A stretch of 32,998 bases of DNA from an uncultured Lachnospiraceae bacterium (GCA_947175435.1 CAMWMS010000013.1:1-32998); one strand, 5' to 3'; positions 16,981 through 25,018 are shown, counted from the stretch's first letter. Program-made: numbers and translations. The notes: generated from the letters alone by a model not told the origin.

Positions 16981-18618
16981 TTATTTTAATAAGTGCACCT
17001 TCTTCGCAATGTGCACCAGCATAGCTCCCTTCGGGAATTCCCGCAGTTCTTTCTCGTTCACTCCGCCGAGCAGCAGGATCATTGCAAAATAAACAATCGC
17101 TCCGATCCCGATCGCCACTAAAAGAACCACCCTGCTGACGGGGAGCACCATATATAATCCATAATATACGCCGTACGCCACCGCTCCCATCAACAGCGAG
17201 GAAACAAACGGTATGACAAAAGTTTTCACCAGCTCCTGCTTATATCCCAAATGCCTTCTGACCGAAATCTGATTCAGAATGCACATGACCAGAGAGTAGA
17301 TAATATTGGCGCAGACCAGCGCATACAGATTCAGATCCGTATACCACAAAAGCGCCACCAGCCCAGCCACCTGAATCACCAGTGCAACCACCGAATGGAT
17401 GACCGGTGTATTGACCTTACCGATTCCCTGTAGAACAGCATTCGTCAGCGTTGACAGACAGTACAGAATGACTGTGACAGCCAGCGCCGCCAGCAGCCCT
17501 GATGCCTGATCCAGCGAATCTTTCTGTGGGAAAACAAAGTGCATGATCGGTTTGGCTAAAAGCAGCAGCCCGACTGATGCCGGTATGGCAATCAGCATTG
17601 TCATTCGGATCGCCTTGGTTACCTGCTGTTTGGTCTTCCTGTATTCCTGCCGTACATAAGACGCCGCCACTCCCGGCATGGCCGCAGAGGACATGGCGGA
17701 AGCTATGGCGATGGGAATATTGATCATCGACACGGCCTGCGTCGAAAAAATGCCGTAATCAATATGCGCCGCCACCGAATCCATCTTCCTGTAATCGATC
17801 AGGATACCATAATAAATATACATATTCACAACTGTTGAACAATTATAAATAAAGGTACTTAAGATAAACGGGGTCACGATCGTAAAGATCATTTTAAAAA
17901 TTTCCCCGTAGCTGTCCGTATGCTGTGTTTTATCATGGTCGGCACGCCTGTTAATCATCTTACGGTTCAGCAGATACATGCCCAACATAAAAAGAAGAGC
18001 CGTCACCACACCCGCCCCGGTGCCCAGTGCACTTCCTGCTGATCCATAGACCGCCTGTATGGTAGCGCTTTCCTCCGCCACCATCTTCATCAGCAGATAA
18101 GCTGCAAGAATACTTACCGCAGCATTTAAAATCTGTTCTAAGATCTGGGAAATCGATGTGTGCAACATGGAACCATATGCCTGAAAGTAGCCCCTTAGCA
18201 CGCCCAGAAATCCGGAAAAAAAGATCGTCGGTGCAAGCACCCGCAACGCCGCCACAGAATGAACGCTGTTTCCCATCAACAACGGTGCCGCCACAAAGGT
18301 AAAGGCAGACGCGACACCGCCCACCACCAATACATACAGAAGCGCGCACTGAAAAACCCGCTGCGCGTTTCGGTATTCCTTAAAGGCCAGTTTCTGTGCA
18401 ATCACCTTAGAGATTGCCGAGGGTATGCTGTAGGAAGAGATCAACAGTATGATCGTATAAATATTGACCGCCGTGCTGTAATACCCGTTGCCTTCCAGCC
18501 CGATAATACTCCGCAGCGGGCTGCGATAGATCAGACTGATGACCTTGACGATCATGCCCGACGCGGCCAGAATACCCGCTTGGCGCACAAAATTATTCTT
18601 TTTCTTTTGTTCGTTCAT
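16981..18618 (-). CDS. MOP-superfamily oligosaccharide flippase, SpoVB/YtgP type
   Basis: This 545-residue polytopic membrane protein has many hydrophobic segments, consistent with the 14-helix MOP/MATE fold. The N-terminal stretch with ISLIYRSPLRSIIG and EGNGYYSTAVNIY is typical of the SpoVB/YtgP branch. Members flip lipid-linked peptidoglycan or polysaccharide precursors across the membrane; SpoVB acts in spore cortex formation and YtgP is a MurJ-type lipid II flippase. Which of the two applies is not decidable here. The adjacent coat-like genes favour a sporulation link. GGAGG lies seven bases before the ATG. The gene follows the glgA terminator closely. Confidence 0.9.
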   Translation of the reverse strand: MNEQKKKNNFVRQAGILAASGMIVKVISLIYRSPLRSIIGLEGNGYYSTAVNIYTIILLISSYSIPSAISKVIAQKLAFKEYRNAQRVFQCALLYVLVVGGVASAFTFVAAPLLMGNSVHSVAALRVLAPTIFFSGFLGVLRGYFQAYGSMLHTSISQILEQILNAAVSILAAYLLMKMVAEESATIQAVYGSAGSALGTGAGVVTALLFMLGMYLLNRKMINRRADHDKTQHTDSYGEIFKMIFTIVTPFILSTFIYNCSTVVNMYIYYGILIDYRKMDSVAAHIDYGIFSTQAVSMINIPIAIASAMSSAAMPGVAASYVRQEYRKTKQQVTKAIRMTMLIAIPASVGLLLLAKPIMHFVFPQKDSLDQASGLLAALAVTVILYCLSTLTNAVLQGIGKVNTPVIHSVVALVIQVAGLVALLWYTDLNLYALVCANIIYSLVMCILNQISVRRHLGYKQELVKTFVIPFVSSLLMGAVAYGVYYGLYMVLPVSRVVLLVAIGIGAIVYFAMILLLGGVNEKELREFPKGAMLVHIAKKVHLLK

Positions 18619-18655
18619 GTGCTGCCTCCGAGTAATCGCTGTTTTCCCATACGGT

Positions 18656-18684
18656 CAAAAAGAGCAAGCCAAGGGACTTGCTCT
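18656..18684 (-). terminator. Intrinsic terminator of glgA
   Basis: AGAGCAAG (18661-18668) and CTTGCTCT (18677-18684) form an 8-bp stem with an 8-base loop. On the minus strand it is followed by TTTTT. It lies 32 bases past the glgA stop. Confidence 0.85.
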
Positions 18685-18716
18685 GATATCCTGTATGTAT
18701 TACCATCAGTTCCGGT

Positions 18717-20162
18717 TTAACCGATCAGCCAGTCATACATCTCCTGATATTTCTTCGCAGACACATGCCACGAGAAATCTACCGCCATCGCCCTGTCCAC
18801 GATCTTATTCCACTCACGCTTCTTATCGTAGTATATATGCTCCGCATAGCGGATGGTGCCGAGCATCTCATGGGCATTATAATTCGTGAAGCTGAAGCCC
18901 GTACCGGTTCCCTCATATTCATTATATGGCTGTACGGTGTCTTTCAGACCACCCGTTTCCCGCACGATCGGTACCGTGCCGTACCGCAGCGACATAAGCT
19001 GGCTCAAGCCGCAAGGCTCGAACAGGGATGGCATAAGGAACACATCACTCGCTGCATAGATCTTGTGGGATAATGCATCAGAGTAATAGATATTGGCTGA
19101 TACTTTACCATGATATTTCCAATCAAAATGACGGAACATATTCTCATACTGCTCCTCACCGGTTCCCAGCACCACGATCTGCACATTATCCTGGCAGAGC
19201 TCATCCATAATATAGGCGATCAGATCGAAACCTTTCTGACCCGTCAGACGAGACACGATACCGATCATCATCGTCCTGTCATCCTGATTAAGCCCTAACT
19301 CCGCCTGTAATGCACGCTTGTTCTTAATCTTTTCCTTACGGAAATTCATCGCATTATATTGATTCTCAATAAATTTATCCGTCTCCGGATTAAATTCATC
19401 ATAATCGACACCGTTGACAATACCCCTCAGATCCCGAGCTCTGGCACAGAGCAGTCCGTTCAATCCTTCTCCGTAGAACGCCGTCTTGATCTCCTCTGCG
19501 TAAGTATCGCTGACGGTAGTAATAGCGTCAGCATACACCAGACCGCCCTTTAAGAGATTGGCATCCTTATATGCTTCCAACTTATCGGACGTAAAGAAAT
19601 AATCCGGCAGCCCCGTAATCTCCTTGACCTCCTTCACACTCCATTTCCCCTGGAATTTCAGGTTATGGATGGTCATAACGGTCTTGATGCCTCTGTAGAA
19701 ATCGCCGCCCTGGAATCTCTCTTTCAGATATACCGGAATGAGTCCCGTCTGCCAGTCATGACAGTGGATCAGATCCGGTCTGAAATCAATCACCGGCAGG
19801 ATAGAAAGTGCTGCTTTACAGAAGAATGCATACTTCTCGATCTCAAACAGCGCATTATCACTGTATGGTCTGAACCCGCCGAAAAAGGCCTCATTATCGA
19901 TGAAATAATATTTCACCCCGTCAACCTCGGATTCCATGATACCCACATACTCTTCTTTCCAATGGAAACCCATGTAGAAATGAGTCTTATATGTGAGCTT
20001 ATCCTTCATCTCCTGCTTCATACAGGTATATTTGGGAAGGATCACCCTAATGTCAAAATATTGCCTGTCGATACATTTCGGCAAGGAACCCACAACATCC
20101 GCCAAACCACCTGTCTTGATAAAAGGAACACCCTCTGACGCTACAAACAAAATATTTTTCAT
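18717..20162 (-). CDS. glgA: Glycogen synthase (ADP-glucose, GT5)
   Basis: This 481-residue enzyme extends alpha-1,4-glucan from ADP-glucose. The N-terminal KTGGLADVVGSLPK (residues 17-30) is the sugar-nucleotide signature of GT5. The C-terminal GT-B half has VSRLTGQKG and the retaining-GT segment MPSLFEPCGLSQL with the catalytic Glu. Length matches bacterial GlgA. GGAGG precedes the ATG. No other glycogen genes (glgB, glgC, glgD, glgP) are in the window, so it appears to be transcribed alone between two terminators. Confidence 0.97.
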   Translation of the reverse strand: MKNILFVASEGVPFIKTGGLADVVGSLPKCIDRQYFDIRVILPKYTCMKQEMKDKLTYKTHFYMGFHWKEEYVGIMESEVDGVKYYFIDNEAFFGGFRPYSDNALFEIEKYAFFCKAALSILPVIDFRPDLIHCHDWQTGLIPVYLKERFQGGDFYRGIKTVMTIHNLKFQGKWSVKEVKEITGLPDYFFTSDKLEAYKDANLLKGGLVYADAITTVSDTYAEEIKTAFYGEGLNGLLCARARDLRGIVNGVDYDEFNPETDKFIENQYNAMNFRKEKIKNKRALQAELGLNQDDRTMMIGIVSRLTGQKGFDLIAYIMDELCQDNVQIVVLGTGEEQYENMFRHFDWKYHGKVSANIYYSDALSHKIYAASDVFLMPSLFEPCGLSQLMSLRYGTVPIVRETGGLKDTVQPYNEYEGTGTGFSFTNYNAHEMLGTIRYAEHIYYDKKREWNKIVDRAMAVDFSWHVSAKKYQEMYDWLIG

Positions 20163-20212
20163 GCTAACCCTCCAACAAATAGATTGTCCAGTCTTTTAAA
20201 CTCTTACAACAT

Positions 20213-20218
20213 ATTATA
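20213..20218 (-). promoter_or_regulatory. Candidate -10 element for glgA
   Basis: A perfect TATAAT lies on the minus strand 51 bases before the glgA start and after the upstream gene's terminator. No good -35 is seen at 17 bases, so the assignment is weak. Confidence 0.35.
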
Positions 20219-20268
20219 CAGCATTTTGATTTGCAATAAAAGGATTAATTTTTGAAAAACAGCATCGC

Positions 20269-20291
20269 AAAAAAGCGGGGCTTGTTCCCGC
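20269..20291 (-). terminator. Intrinsic terminator of the Spo0A-C gene
   Basis: GCGGG (20275-20279) and CCCGC (20287-20291) form a GC-rich stem with a 7-base loop. On the minus strand six T follow (20269-20274). It lies 27 bases past the stop codon. Confidence 0.85.
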
Positions 20292-20317
20292 AGGCACAGC
20301 GGCGGCTGCAAATATTG

Positions 20318-20836
20318 TCAGTTACGATACTGCAGCCGTATCTTATCGGCAATCAGCGCAATGAACTCCGAATTCGTAGGCTTGCCTTTGCCGGTGTTGA
20401 TCGTATAGCCAAACAGCGCATCCAGTGTCTCCATTCTGCCTCTTGACCATGCCACCTCAATAGCGTGCCTTATGGCGCGTTCTACACGGCTGGGCGTGGT
20501 CTGGTATTTCTTGGCGATCGTCGGATAAAGTATCTTAGTGATCGAGCCGAGCATCTCCACATCCTCCACCGACATCATGATTGCCTCCCGCAGATATTGA
20601 TATCCTTTAATATGGGCAGGCACGCCGATCTCATGGATCATATCCGTCACATCTTTTTCCAAATCACGTACCGTATTCGGCTGTGCTGCTGCATCTGTTA
20701 TTTGTATATCCTCATCTTTCGTTCCCGACGGTACGGTTATCATAATCTGAAATGCCTTGTTGGTGCGCATCAGATTGTTCAAAATCCGATAAAACTGCTC
20801 TTCATCTCTTGATGTTGTCACGTTTAAAGTCTCCAT
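20318..20836 (-). CDS. Receiver-less Spo0A C-terminal-domain transcription factor
   Basis: Residues about 62-172 of this 172-residue protein match the Spo0A effector domain closely: [35 protein letters not shown], then [19 protein letters not shown] and [14 protein letters not shown]. The last segments hold the recognition helix region. The first 60 residues are not a response-regulator receiver; they lack the usual acidic pocket and are far too short, against about 260 residues for full Spo0A. GGAGGAG precedes the ATG. The protein should bind Spo0A-box-like DNA without phospho-regulation, as a competitor, a constitutive regulator or a repressor of its own gene; this is inference. It is probably not the master Spo0A. 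It forms its own unit with promoter and terminator. Confidence 0.9.
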   Translation of the reverse strand: METLNVTTSRDEEQFYRILNNLMRTNKAFQIMITVPSGTKDEDIQITDAAAQPNTVRDLEKDVTDMIHEIGVPAHIKGYQYLREAIMMSVEDVEMLGSITKILYPTIAKKYQTTPSRVERAIRHAIEVAWSRGRMETLDALFGYTINTGKGKPTNSEFIALIADKIRLQYRN

Positions 20837-20895
20837 TGTACTCCTCCATTTTCCCTAATTACAGTTTTTGGCGCTACTGTTTGGTCACAGCGCTT

Positions 20896-20933
20896 TGTCG
20901 GTATATTGACGACTTCCGACATAAACTATTATA
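20896..20933 (-). promoter_or_regulatory. Promoter of the Spo0A-C gene with Spo0A-box-like inverted repeat
   Basis: On the minus strand, -10 TATAAT (20928-20933) has a weak -35, TTCCAT, 17 bases upstream. Just at or after the predicted start is an inverted repeat TGTCGG (20896-20901)/CCGACA (20916-20921). The sequences TGTCGGA on the minus strand and TGACGAC between the arms on the plus strand each differ by one base from the Spo0A box TGNCGAA. Confidence 0.5.
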
Positions 20934-21013
20934 AACAATGAAAGTATGCTATGGAACCTTAAGGCATCGCACTACAGATGAAGCTTACGATTCATATTCA
21001 TCAGGCGATATAA

Positions 21014-23122
21014 TCATACAATATTTTTTTCAAAAGAAAACCTCTTTTCAACCATCCGCAAATACCGCTCATGATGACTTGCAGCAACAAGCATCGGAGC
21101 ATAAGCATCCCTGCCGCTGATATGAAACATATAGGGGAAAGCTTTGAAATGTCTTTGGTATTCATGGACAAAATCAAGAATGCCCCTTTGAATTTCCCGA
21201 ATTCCTTCCTGATTCCTATCTGCTTTACCAAAAGCAAGCGTAATGTCACAGTCCTCTATATATCGCAAATCCTCCCCGTCTGCCTTCCGTCTTCCATCAT
21301 AAAATCCTATAAACTGCGGTGTCGGTGAAGACAAAAGCAATTCCCATAGAACATTATAATTTTTATTCGGATCATGTTTCTTAAGCAAATCCCTGTTGTG
21401 GCTTTGAGAATACAGATATGCCACCAGCTTCCCATTCTGCAGAAAAATCTCGGATGCATCCGGCTCTGCATTATGTAACGTATTGGTTCCGGCAATGATT
21501 CCGGTCACCCGGCACGGCAGTTTCCAAACCTTCTCAACCAAATGAGAAAGTGACACTGCCCCACTTCCTGCCCAGCCGATATCTACTGCTGTCACTTTGC
21601 TACATCCGTTCAGCACTTGGGTATAATACTTTTCGGCTGCTGTCATTTGGGAAGCATATGCCTCCATTACCTGTTCCCACTTAGCTTCCAAAAACTCCTT
21701 GAGCAGATGCCCGTTTTTATCTGTCAGTTCATCCTCCGGTCTTAAATCGATGAACTTTCCGTCCTTTTCATCTCTTTCCCTGGCAAACCAGATTTCCTTC
21801 CAGTCCGTCAACTGTCCGACCAGGCTGTCCAGCTCCATGGAATGCAAAATCTGCAATACCGTATAGTTCTGGTTCGTCTTATGATAAATAAATCTCCGAA
21901 AGTAATCATGCCTGTCCCCATGCGCCATAAGCTTTACCGCAGCCTTTCTGGACCAGTAAACATATTCCGTGGAATCCTCCGGATAAAGGAAGTCATACAC
22001 CTGCTTCAATATGTCCCCATCCCTGGACAGGAATAACACTTTATCCAATCCATGCTGTTTATAATACTCATGAATGAAGCTGCAGTATCCGACTGCAAAC
22101 AGACCGCCGTAAATAAATCCGTACTCATAGTCCATCCCATAAGAATAAAGTCCGTTATAAAGATGACCGCTCACAATCGCCCTATATGCGCTGCCTACTA
22201 TAGAAGACATATCTGTAGGGCGGTATAACGCAGCATTCTTATTTATATTCTGATAAAGCAACACATCCATACCGCTTCGCCTTGCCATGTCACTATCACT
22301 GTGGGGATTGTCCCCGATATGTACAATGGAAAAACCGTTGGCACACCAGTCTTTCATGACCTCCCGGTACAGGCTGCCGTCTGCTTTGTTTTTATGATAT
22401 TCATTCGATACATATATCTTCTCTATCCCTGTATATCCCGCATTTTCCAAAATCTCTACGATACAGTCTTTAGACAGGTACATATCAGATACTACGATCA
22501 TTTTCTTATTCATGGACTGAAGCCGCTTCCATACTTCCAGCATGAACGAATTCGCATAGCAGAGGTTTTGCTCAATTTTTTGTTCTCGCTCCATCCCCTC
22601 TTCGGCAGACAGACCCGTTTCTTTTGCTAAATTTTCCCAGATATCCTTAAGGCCAATCTCCGTATGGCCATTTCGTTTCTTACACTTTACCCTCGCATCC
22701 CATTCCGCCCAGATCCGAACGTTTTTAAAATCCAGACTGTCAAATTCCTCACCGACAAGAAAAAACAGGTCTGTAGGCTGGGCAAACGGTCGAAAAATCA
22801 GGGTATCAAATATATCAAAAGATATGATGTCATAACTCTTTAGCCGTTCCACATATGTATCCACCGAAAGAAACGGATTGCTCTTAAGATACGCCTCTGA
22901 TTCACTCATTTTGATATTTAACATCCTGCTCTCATATACATCCATTTCCGGCTTGTGCCCCAGGAAACGGCAAAAAAGAACATAGTAAGCAAAATTCAGC
23001 CATAATAAATAAACCCATGAAGCAATTCTGCACACACCAATTGTGCCGTCATGGAATTTATGGTATCTGTATGAAATTCCTGAATGCCTGTTTACTAATA
23101 GTTGGTAGATTTTGTGTCTCAT
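21014..23122 (-). CDS. HAD-superfamily protein of the COG5610 type, envelope-polysaccharide associated
   Basis: The protein has 702 residues. HAD motif I is FDIFDTLIFR with Asp103 and Asp106, motif II is VVSDMYLSK, a lysine-bearing NKADGSLY follows, and motif IV is HIGDNPHSDSDMARRSG. These make a complete haloacid-dehalogenase fold (about 98-310). The remaining 390 residues form a second, conserved-looking region (LFLSRDGDIL, TAVDIGWAGSG) typical of large COG5610-like proteins near glycosyltransferase genes. A phosphatase or phosphotransferase acting on a surface polymer precursor is plausible. Start choice is uncertain, as only a distant GGA precedes the ATG. It sits left of the toxin-antitoxin island and may belong with the polymer cluster on its right. 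Confidence 0.8.
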   Translation of the reverse strand: MRHKIYQLLVNRHSGISYRYHKFHDGTIGVCRIASWVYLLWLNFAYYVLFCRFLGHKPEMDVYESRMLNIKMSESEAYLKSNPFLSVDTYVERLKSYDIISFDIFDTLIFRPFAQPTDLFFLVGEEFDSLDFKNVRIWAEWDARVKCKKRNGHTEIGLKDIWENLAKETGLSAEEGMEREQKIEQNLCYANSFMLEVWKRLQSMNKKMIVVSDMYLSKDCIVEILENAGYTGIEKIYVSNEYHKNKADGSLYREVMKDWCANGFSIVHIGDNPHSDSDMARRSGMDVLLYQNINKNAALYRPTDMSSIVGSAYRAIVSGHLYNGLYSYGMDYEYGFIYGGLFAVGYCSFIHEYYKQHGLDKVLFLSRDGDILKQVYDFLYPEDSTEYVYWSRKAAVKLMAHGDRHDYFRRFIYHKTNQNYTVLQILHSMELDSLVGQLTDWKEIWFARERDEKDGKFIDLRPEDELTDKNGHLLKEFLEAKWEQVMEAYASQMTAAEKYYTQVLNGCSKVTAVDIGWAGSGAVSLSHLVEKVWKLPCRVTGIIAGTNTLHNAEPDASEIFLQNGKLVAYLYSQSHNRDLLKKHDPNKNYNVLWELLLSSPTPQFIGFYDGRRKADGEDLRYIEDCDITLAFGKADRNQEGIREIQRGILDFVHEYQRHFKAFPYMFHISGRDAYAPMLVAASHHERYLRMVEKRFSFEKNIV

Positions 23123-23200
23123 GTGCTGCTTATTCCAAATTCTCTGATGTAGCTAAGTTACTATTAAGATCTGCATTTTTATGTACGCAATTGAACAGGT

Positions 23201-23220
23201 GAGGGCTCCAAAGAGTCCTC
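23201..23220. other. Hairpin just past hicB
   Basis: GAGGGCTC and GAGTCCTC pair around a CAAA loop. The stem is complete with a G-U pair in the plus-strand transcript and has one mismatch in the minus. No clear T-run follows on the minus strand, so termination of hicAB here is uncertain. Confidence 0.35.
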
Positions 23221-23226
23221 TATATT

Positions 23227-23559
23227 TTATCCAACCATATTTCCAATAGCTTCTTCAACAGCAGCATTTAAACTTTTTCCATGCTCAATAGCATATACGG
23301 CAATATTCCGATGAAGCTCTGGACTGATTCTGACATTAAATGTTCCCTTATAAGGCTGTTCAGGATCCACATTCCGTTCCTTACAATCATCTAAGTATTC
23401 GTCAATCACGTTCTGAAAATCCCGTTCTAATTCTTTAACAGAATCCCCTTCATAAGATAATAAAGACCTTATTCCAATAACTTTTCCAAAAAGGCAATTA
23501 TCTTCTTTTGAATATTCCACGGTTCCATTATAATTCTTATATGATAATAAGTTACTCAT
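23227..23559 (-). CDS. hicB: HicB-family antitoxin
   Basis: This 110-residue protein has the HicB layout: an N-terminal partial RNase-H-like fold (YNGTVEYSKEDNCLFGKVIG), a middle helix, and a C-terminal ribbon-helix-helix-like DNA-binding segment (FNVRISPELHRNIAVYA). It should neutralise HicA and repress the operon. Its ATG overlaps the hicA stop by four bases (ATGA), giving translational coupling. HicA lies upstream in the transcript, the usual order. Confidence 0.93.
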   Translation of the reverse strand: MSNLLSYKNYNGTVEYSKEDNCLFGKVIGIRSLLSYEGDSVKELERDFQNVIDEYLDDCKERNVDPEQPYKGTFNVRISPELHRNIAVYAIEHGKSLNAAVEEAIGNMVG

Positions 23560-23807
23560 AACAAACCATCCTTTCTCAATTTCTCTATAACCTGATCCAA
23601 CACATACCTTTGTAATATCCCGTTTGGATGTGGCTTATGAAAATTTATCACTTCATTACTCCCATTTTTTATAAATTTCACTCCTGATCCAGTTCCGCCT
23701 TGTTTCAACTCATATCCAAGATATGATAATAAAGATTCCATTTCATCAAAAGTAAAATCTTTTGGTTTTTTCAATAATCTATCTATCAGTTTATCTTTCT
23801 TACTCAT
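23556..23807 (-). CDS. hicA: HicA-family mRNA interferase toxin
   Basis: This 83-residue protein has the small double-stranded RNA-binding-like fold of HicA, with GGTGSGVKF and the FHKPHPNG segment carrying His57 and His60 that is typical of this subfamily. HicA toxins cleave mRNA and tmRNA. The open frame reaches back to 23855, but the ATG at 23807 (MSKKDKL) has AAGGAG nine bases upstream and fits family length. It is paired with hicB. Confidence 0.92.
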   Translation of the reverse strand: MSKKDKLIDRLLKKPKDFTFDEMESLLSYLGYELKQGGTGSGVKFIKNGSNEVINFHKPHPNGILQRYVLDQVIEKLRKDGLL

Positions 23808-23826
23808 TAGAATGCTCCTTATATAT

Positions 23827-23869
23827 AATATACTATTTTTGCAAGAAATATGCAACTATTCTTAGTTGC
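23827..23869 (-). promoter_or_regulatory. hicAB promoter with overlapping palindromic operator
   Basis: -35 TTGCAT (23850-23855), a 17-base spacer and -10 TATATT (23827-23832) lie upstream of hicA. A perfect palindrome GCAACTA-TTCT-TAGTTGC (23852-23869) overlaps the -35 box and is a natural site for autorepression by HicB. Confidence 0.65.
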
Positions 23870-24037
23870 TGTTTCCTGCAAAATAATTGCTAATACTTCT
23901 CTGTGTTTTTGCTGTACTCTGTTCTTTTGTCACTATACCTTATCCTCCCGATGTCAGCAGTGAAAGATAACCTCGTAAACATTACACCTAATGTGTGCTC
24001 ACTCTGTCCCTCCCGTTTTCTATTTAGTTGTGTCAAA

Positions 24038-24100
24038 GAGAAAAACTGACAGAAACTGTCTTGAATGTACGGAGTGTACATCTGTTAGAATTTCTTTGAT
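24038..24100 (-). ncRNA. Candidate small RNA or attenuator with two hairpins and a T-run
   Basis: A strong promoter (24107-24135) would start a transcript near 24100. It would contain the hairpin ATGTAC-N5-GTACAT (24065-24081) and then GACAG-TTT-CTGTC (24048-24060), which is followed by a T-run (24038-24046) like an intrinsic terminator. A 63-codon frame begins at 24081 and continues past the T-run to 23890. It has no recognisable domain, so a leader peptide or a short RNA are both possible. Confidence 0.3.
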
Positions 24101-24106
24101 AAATAC

Positions 24107-24135
24107 AGTATAGACATTTTATAATTTATTGTCAA
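24107..24135 (-). promoter_or_regulatory. Near-consensus promoter in the toxin-antitoxin island
   Basis: -35 TTGACA (24130-24135), a 17-base spacer and -10 TATACT (24107-24112) lie on the minus strand. No intact gene follows for about 300 bases, apart from the small frame at 24081-23890. Confidence 0.6.
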
Positions 24136-24145
24136 GCGGTTTTTG

Positions 24146-24292
24146 GTGCATAAAATTCTTTACCAATATGCCGATGAAATGCCATTTACGGATGCGGTGG
24201 AAAATGCAGTAGACTACTGTATCAGACATAATATTATGGCAGACTTCTTGACCAGGAACCAAGCGAAGGCTATACCAAAATATTTATACTGA
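24146..24292 (+). pseudogene. C-terminal remnant of an Rpn/PD-(D/E)XK nuclease-family protein
   Basis: Read on the plus strand, this stretch encodes PFTDAVENAVDYCIRHNI and then MADFLTRNQAKA, the pattern typical of the C-terminal part of Rpn/transposase-like PD-(D/E)XK proteins common in Lachnospiraceae. There is no start or N-terminal domain, and the frame ends at TGA (24290-24292) soon after, where intact members continue. It is a decayed fragment next to yoeB. Confidence 0.6.
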
Positions 24293-24294
24293 TC

Positions 24295-24549
24295 TTAATA
24301 ATGATATCTGCAAGTATATACTATTAAATTATTTTCTTCCACTTGGTAAACCAGCCTATGCTCATCAGTTATTCTTCTACTCCATTTTCCAGCCAAGTCA
24401 TATTTTAACGGTTCGGGTTTACCAATTCCTTCAAATGGATTCCTCTTTATATCATTAACCAGTTCATTAATTCTTTTAATAATCTTTTTGTCCATCTTCT
24501 GCCAGTAAAGATAATCTTCCCAAGCATTTTCCGTGAAAGATACATTCAT
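24295..24549 (-). CDS. yoeB: YoeB-family ribosome-dependent mRNA interferase toxin
   Basis: This 84-residue toxin has the complete catalytic set at the same positions as Escherichia coli YoeB: Glu46 in GKPEPLK, Arg65 in EHRLVY, and His83 and Tyr84 at the very C-terminus (CRYHY). It should bind the ribosomal A site and cut mRNA. Its ribosome binding site GGAGG overlaps the end of yefM, and the two genes are three bases apart, in antitoxin-first order. All key residues are intact, so it is likely active. Confidence 0.96.
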   Translation of the reverse strand: MNVSFTENAWEDYLYWQKMDKKIIKRINELVNDIKRNPFEGIGKPEPLKYDLAGKWSRRITDEHRLVYQVEENNLIVYTCRYHY

Positions 24550-24552
24550 ACA

Positions 24553-24804
24553 CTAATCCTCCACATCAAATTTTACGAGTTTACCTTCTTTTGCTTGTTT
24601 AATAGATTCCTTTAACCACTCATAATTAGCCTTACTTTCTCTAATATGAAGATTTTCCATCAAATTATCATACTGGGCTTGAGACATAAGCACAACGTTT
24701 TCATCATTTTTTCTTGTAATTATTGCAATATCAGAATCTTGTACAACACGATCACATACTTCTTTAAAATTATTCCTCACATTTGAGAAATTTGTTGCTA
24801 TCAT
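24553..24804 (-). CDS. yefM: YefM-family (Phd/YefM) antitoxin
   Basis: This 83-residue protein starts with MIATNFSNVRNNFKEVCD, the DNA-binding domain of Phd/YefM proteins, followed by AIITRKNDENVVLMS and a charged C-terminal tail that should wrap the toxin. The frame opens back to 24879, but the ATG at 24804 has AAAGGAG 11 bases upstream and fits the family, so it is chosen. It represses its own promoter together with YoeB, as the TGTACA operators upstream suggest. Confidence 0.95.
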   Translation of the reverse strand: MIATNFSNVRNNFKEVCDRVVQDSDIAIITRKNDENVVLMSQAQYDNLMENLHIRESKANYEWLKESIKQAKEGKLVKFDVED

Positions 24805-24826
24805 ATAATCACACTCCTTTGGATAT

Positions 24827-24878
24827 AATATATTCCATATCCATAGTATTGTCAATATTTTGTACAATATTCTGTACA
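24827..24878 (-). promoter_or_regulatory. yefM-yoeB promoter with paired TGTACA operators
   Basis: -35 TTGACA (24850-24855), a 17-base spacer and -10 TATATT (24827-24832) precede yefM. Just upstream are two TGTACA hexamers (24861-24866 and 24873-24878), exactly 12 bases centre to centre. TGTACA is the core motif described for the E. coli YefM operator repeats. Confidence 0.8.
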
Positions 24879-25018
24879 ATTTCTAGTCGTAAAACGCTGC
24901 TTTCCCTGCACTCTATAATACTATATCTGATTAAGAAAACTTAGTTGTTTCAATGCTTTTGTCACTTGAATGGAAATACGCTCCCATTCTCCGAGGCAAT
25001 CTCTGCCACTGATGAAAC

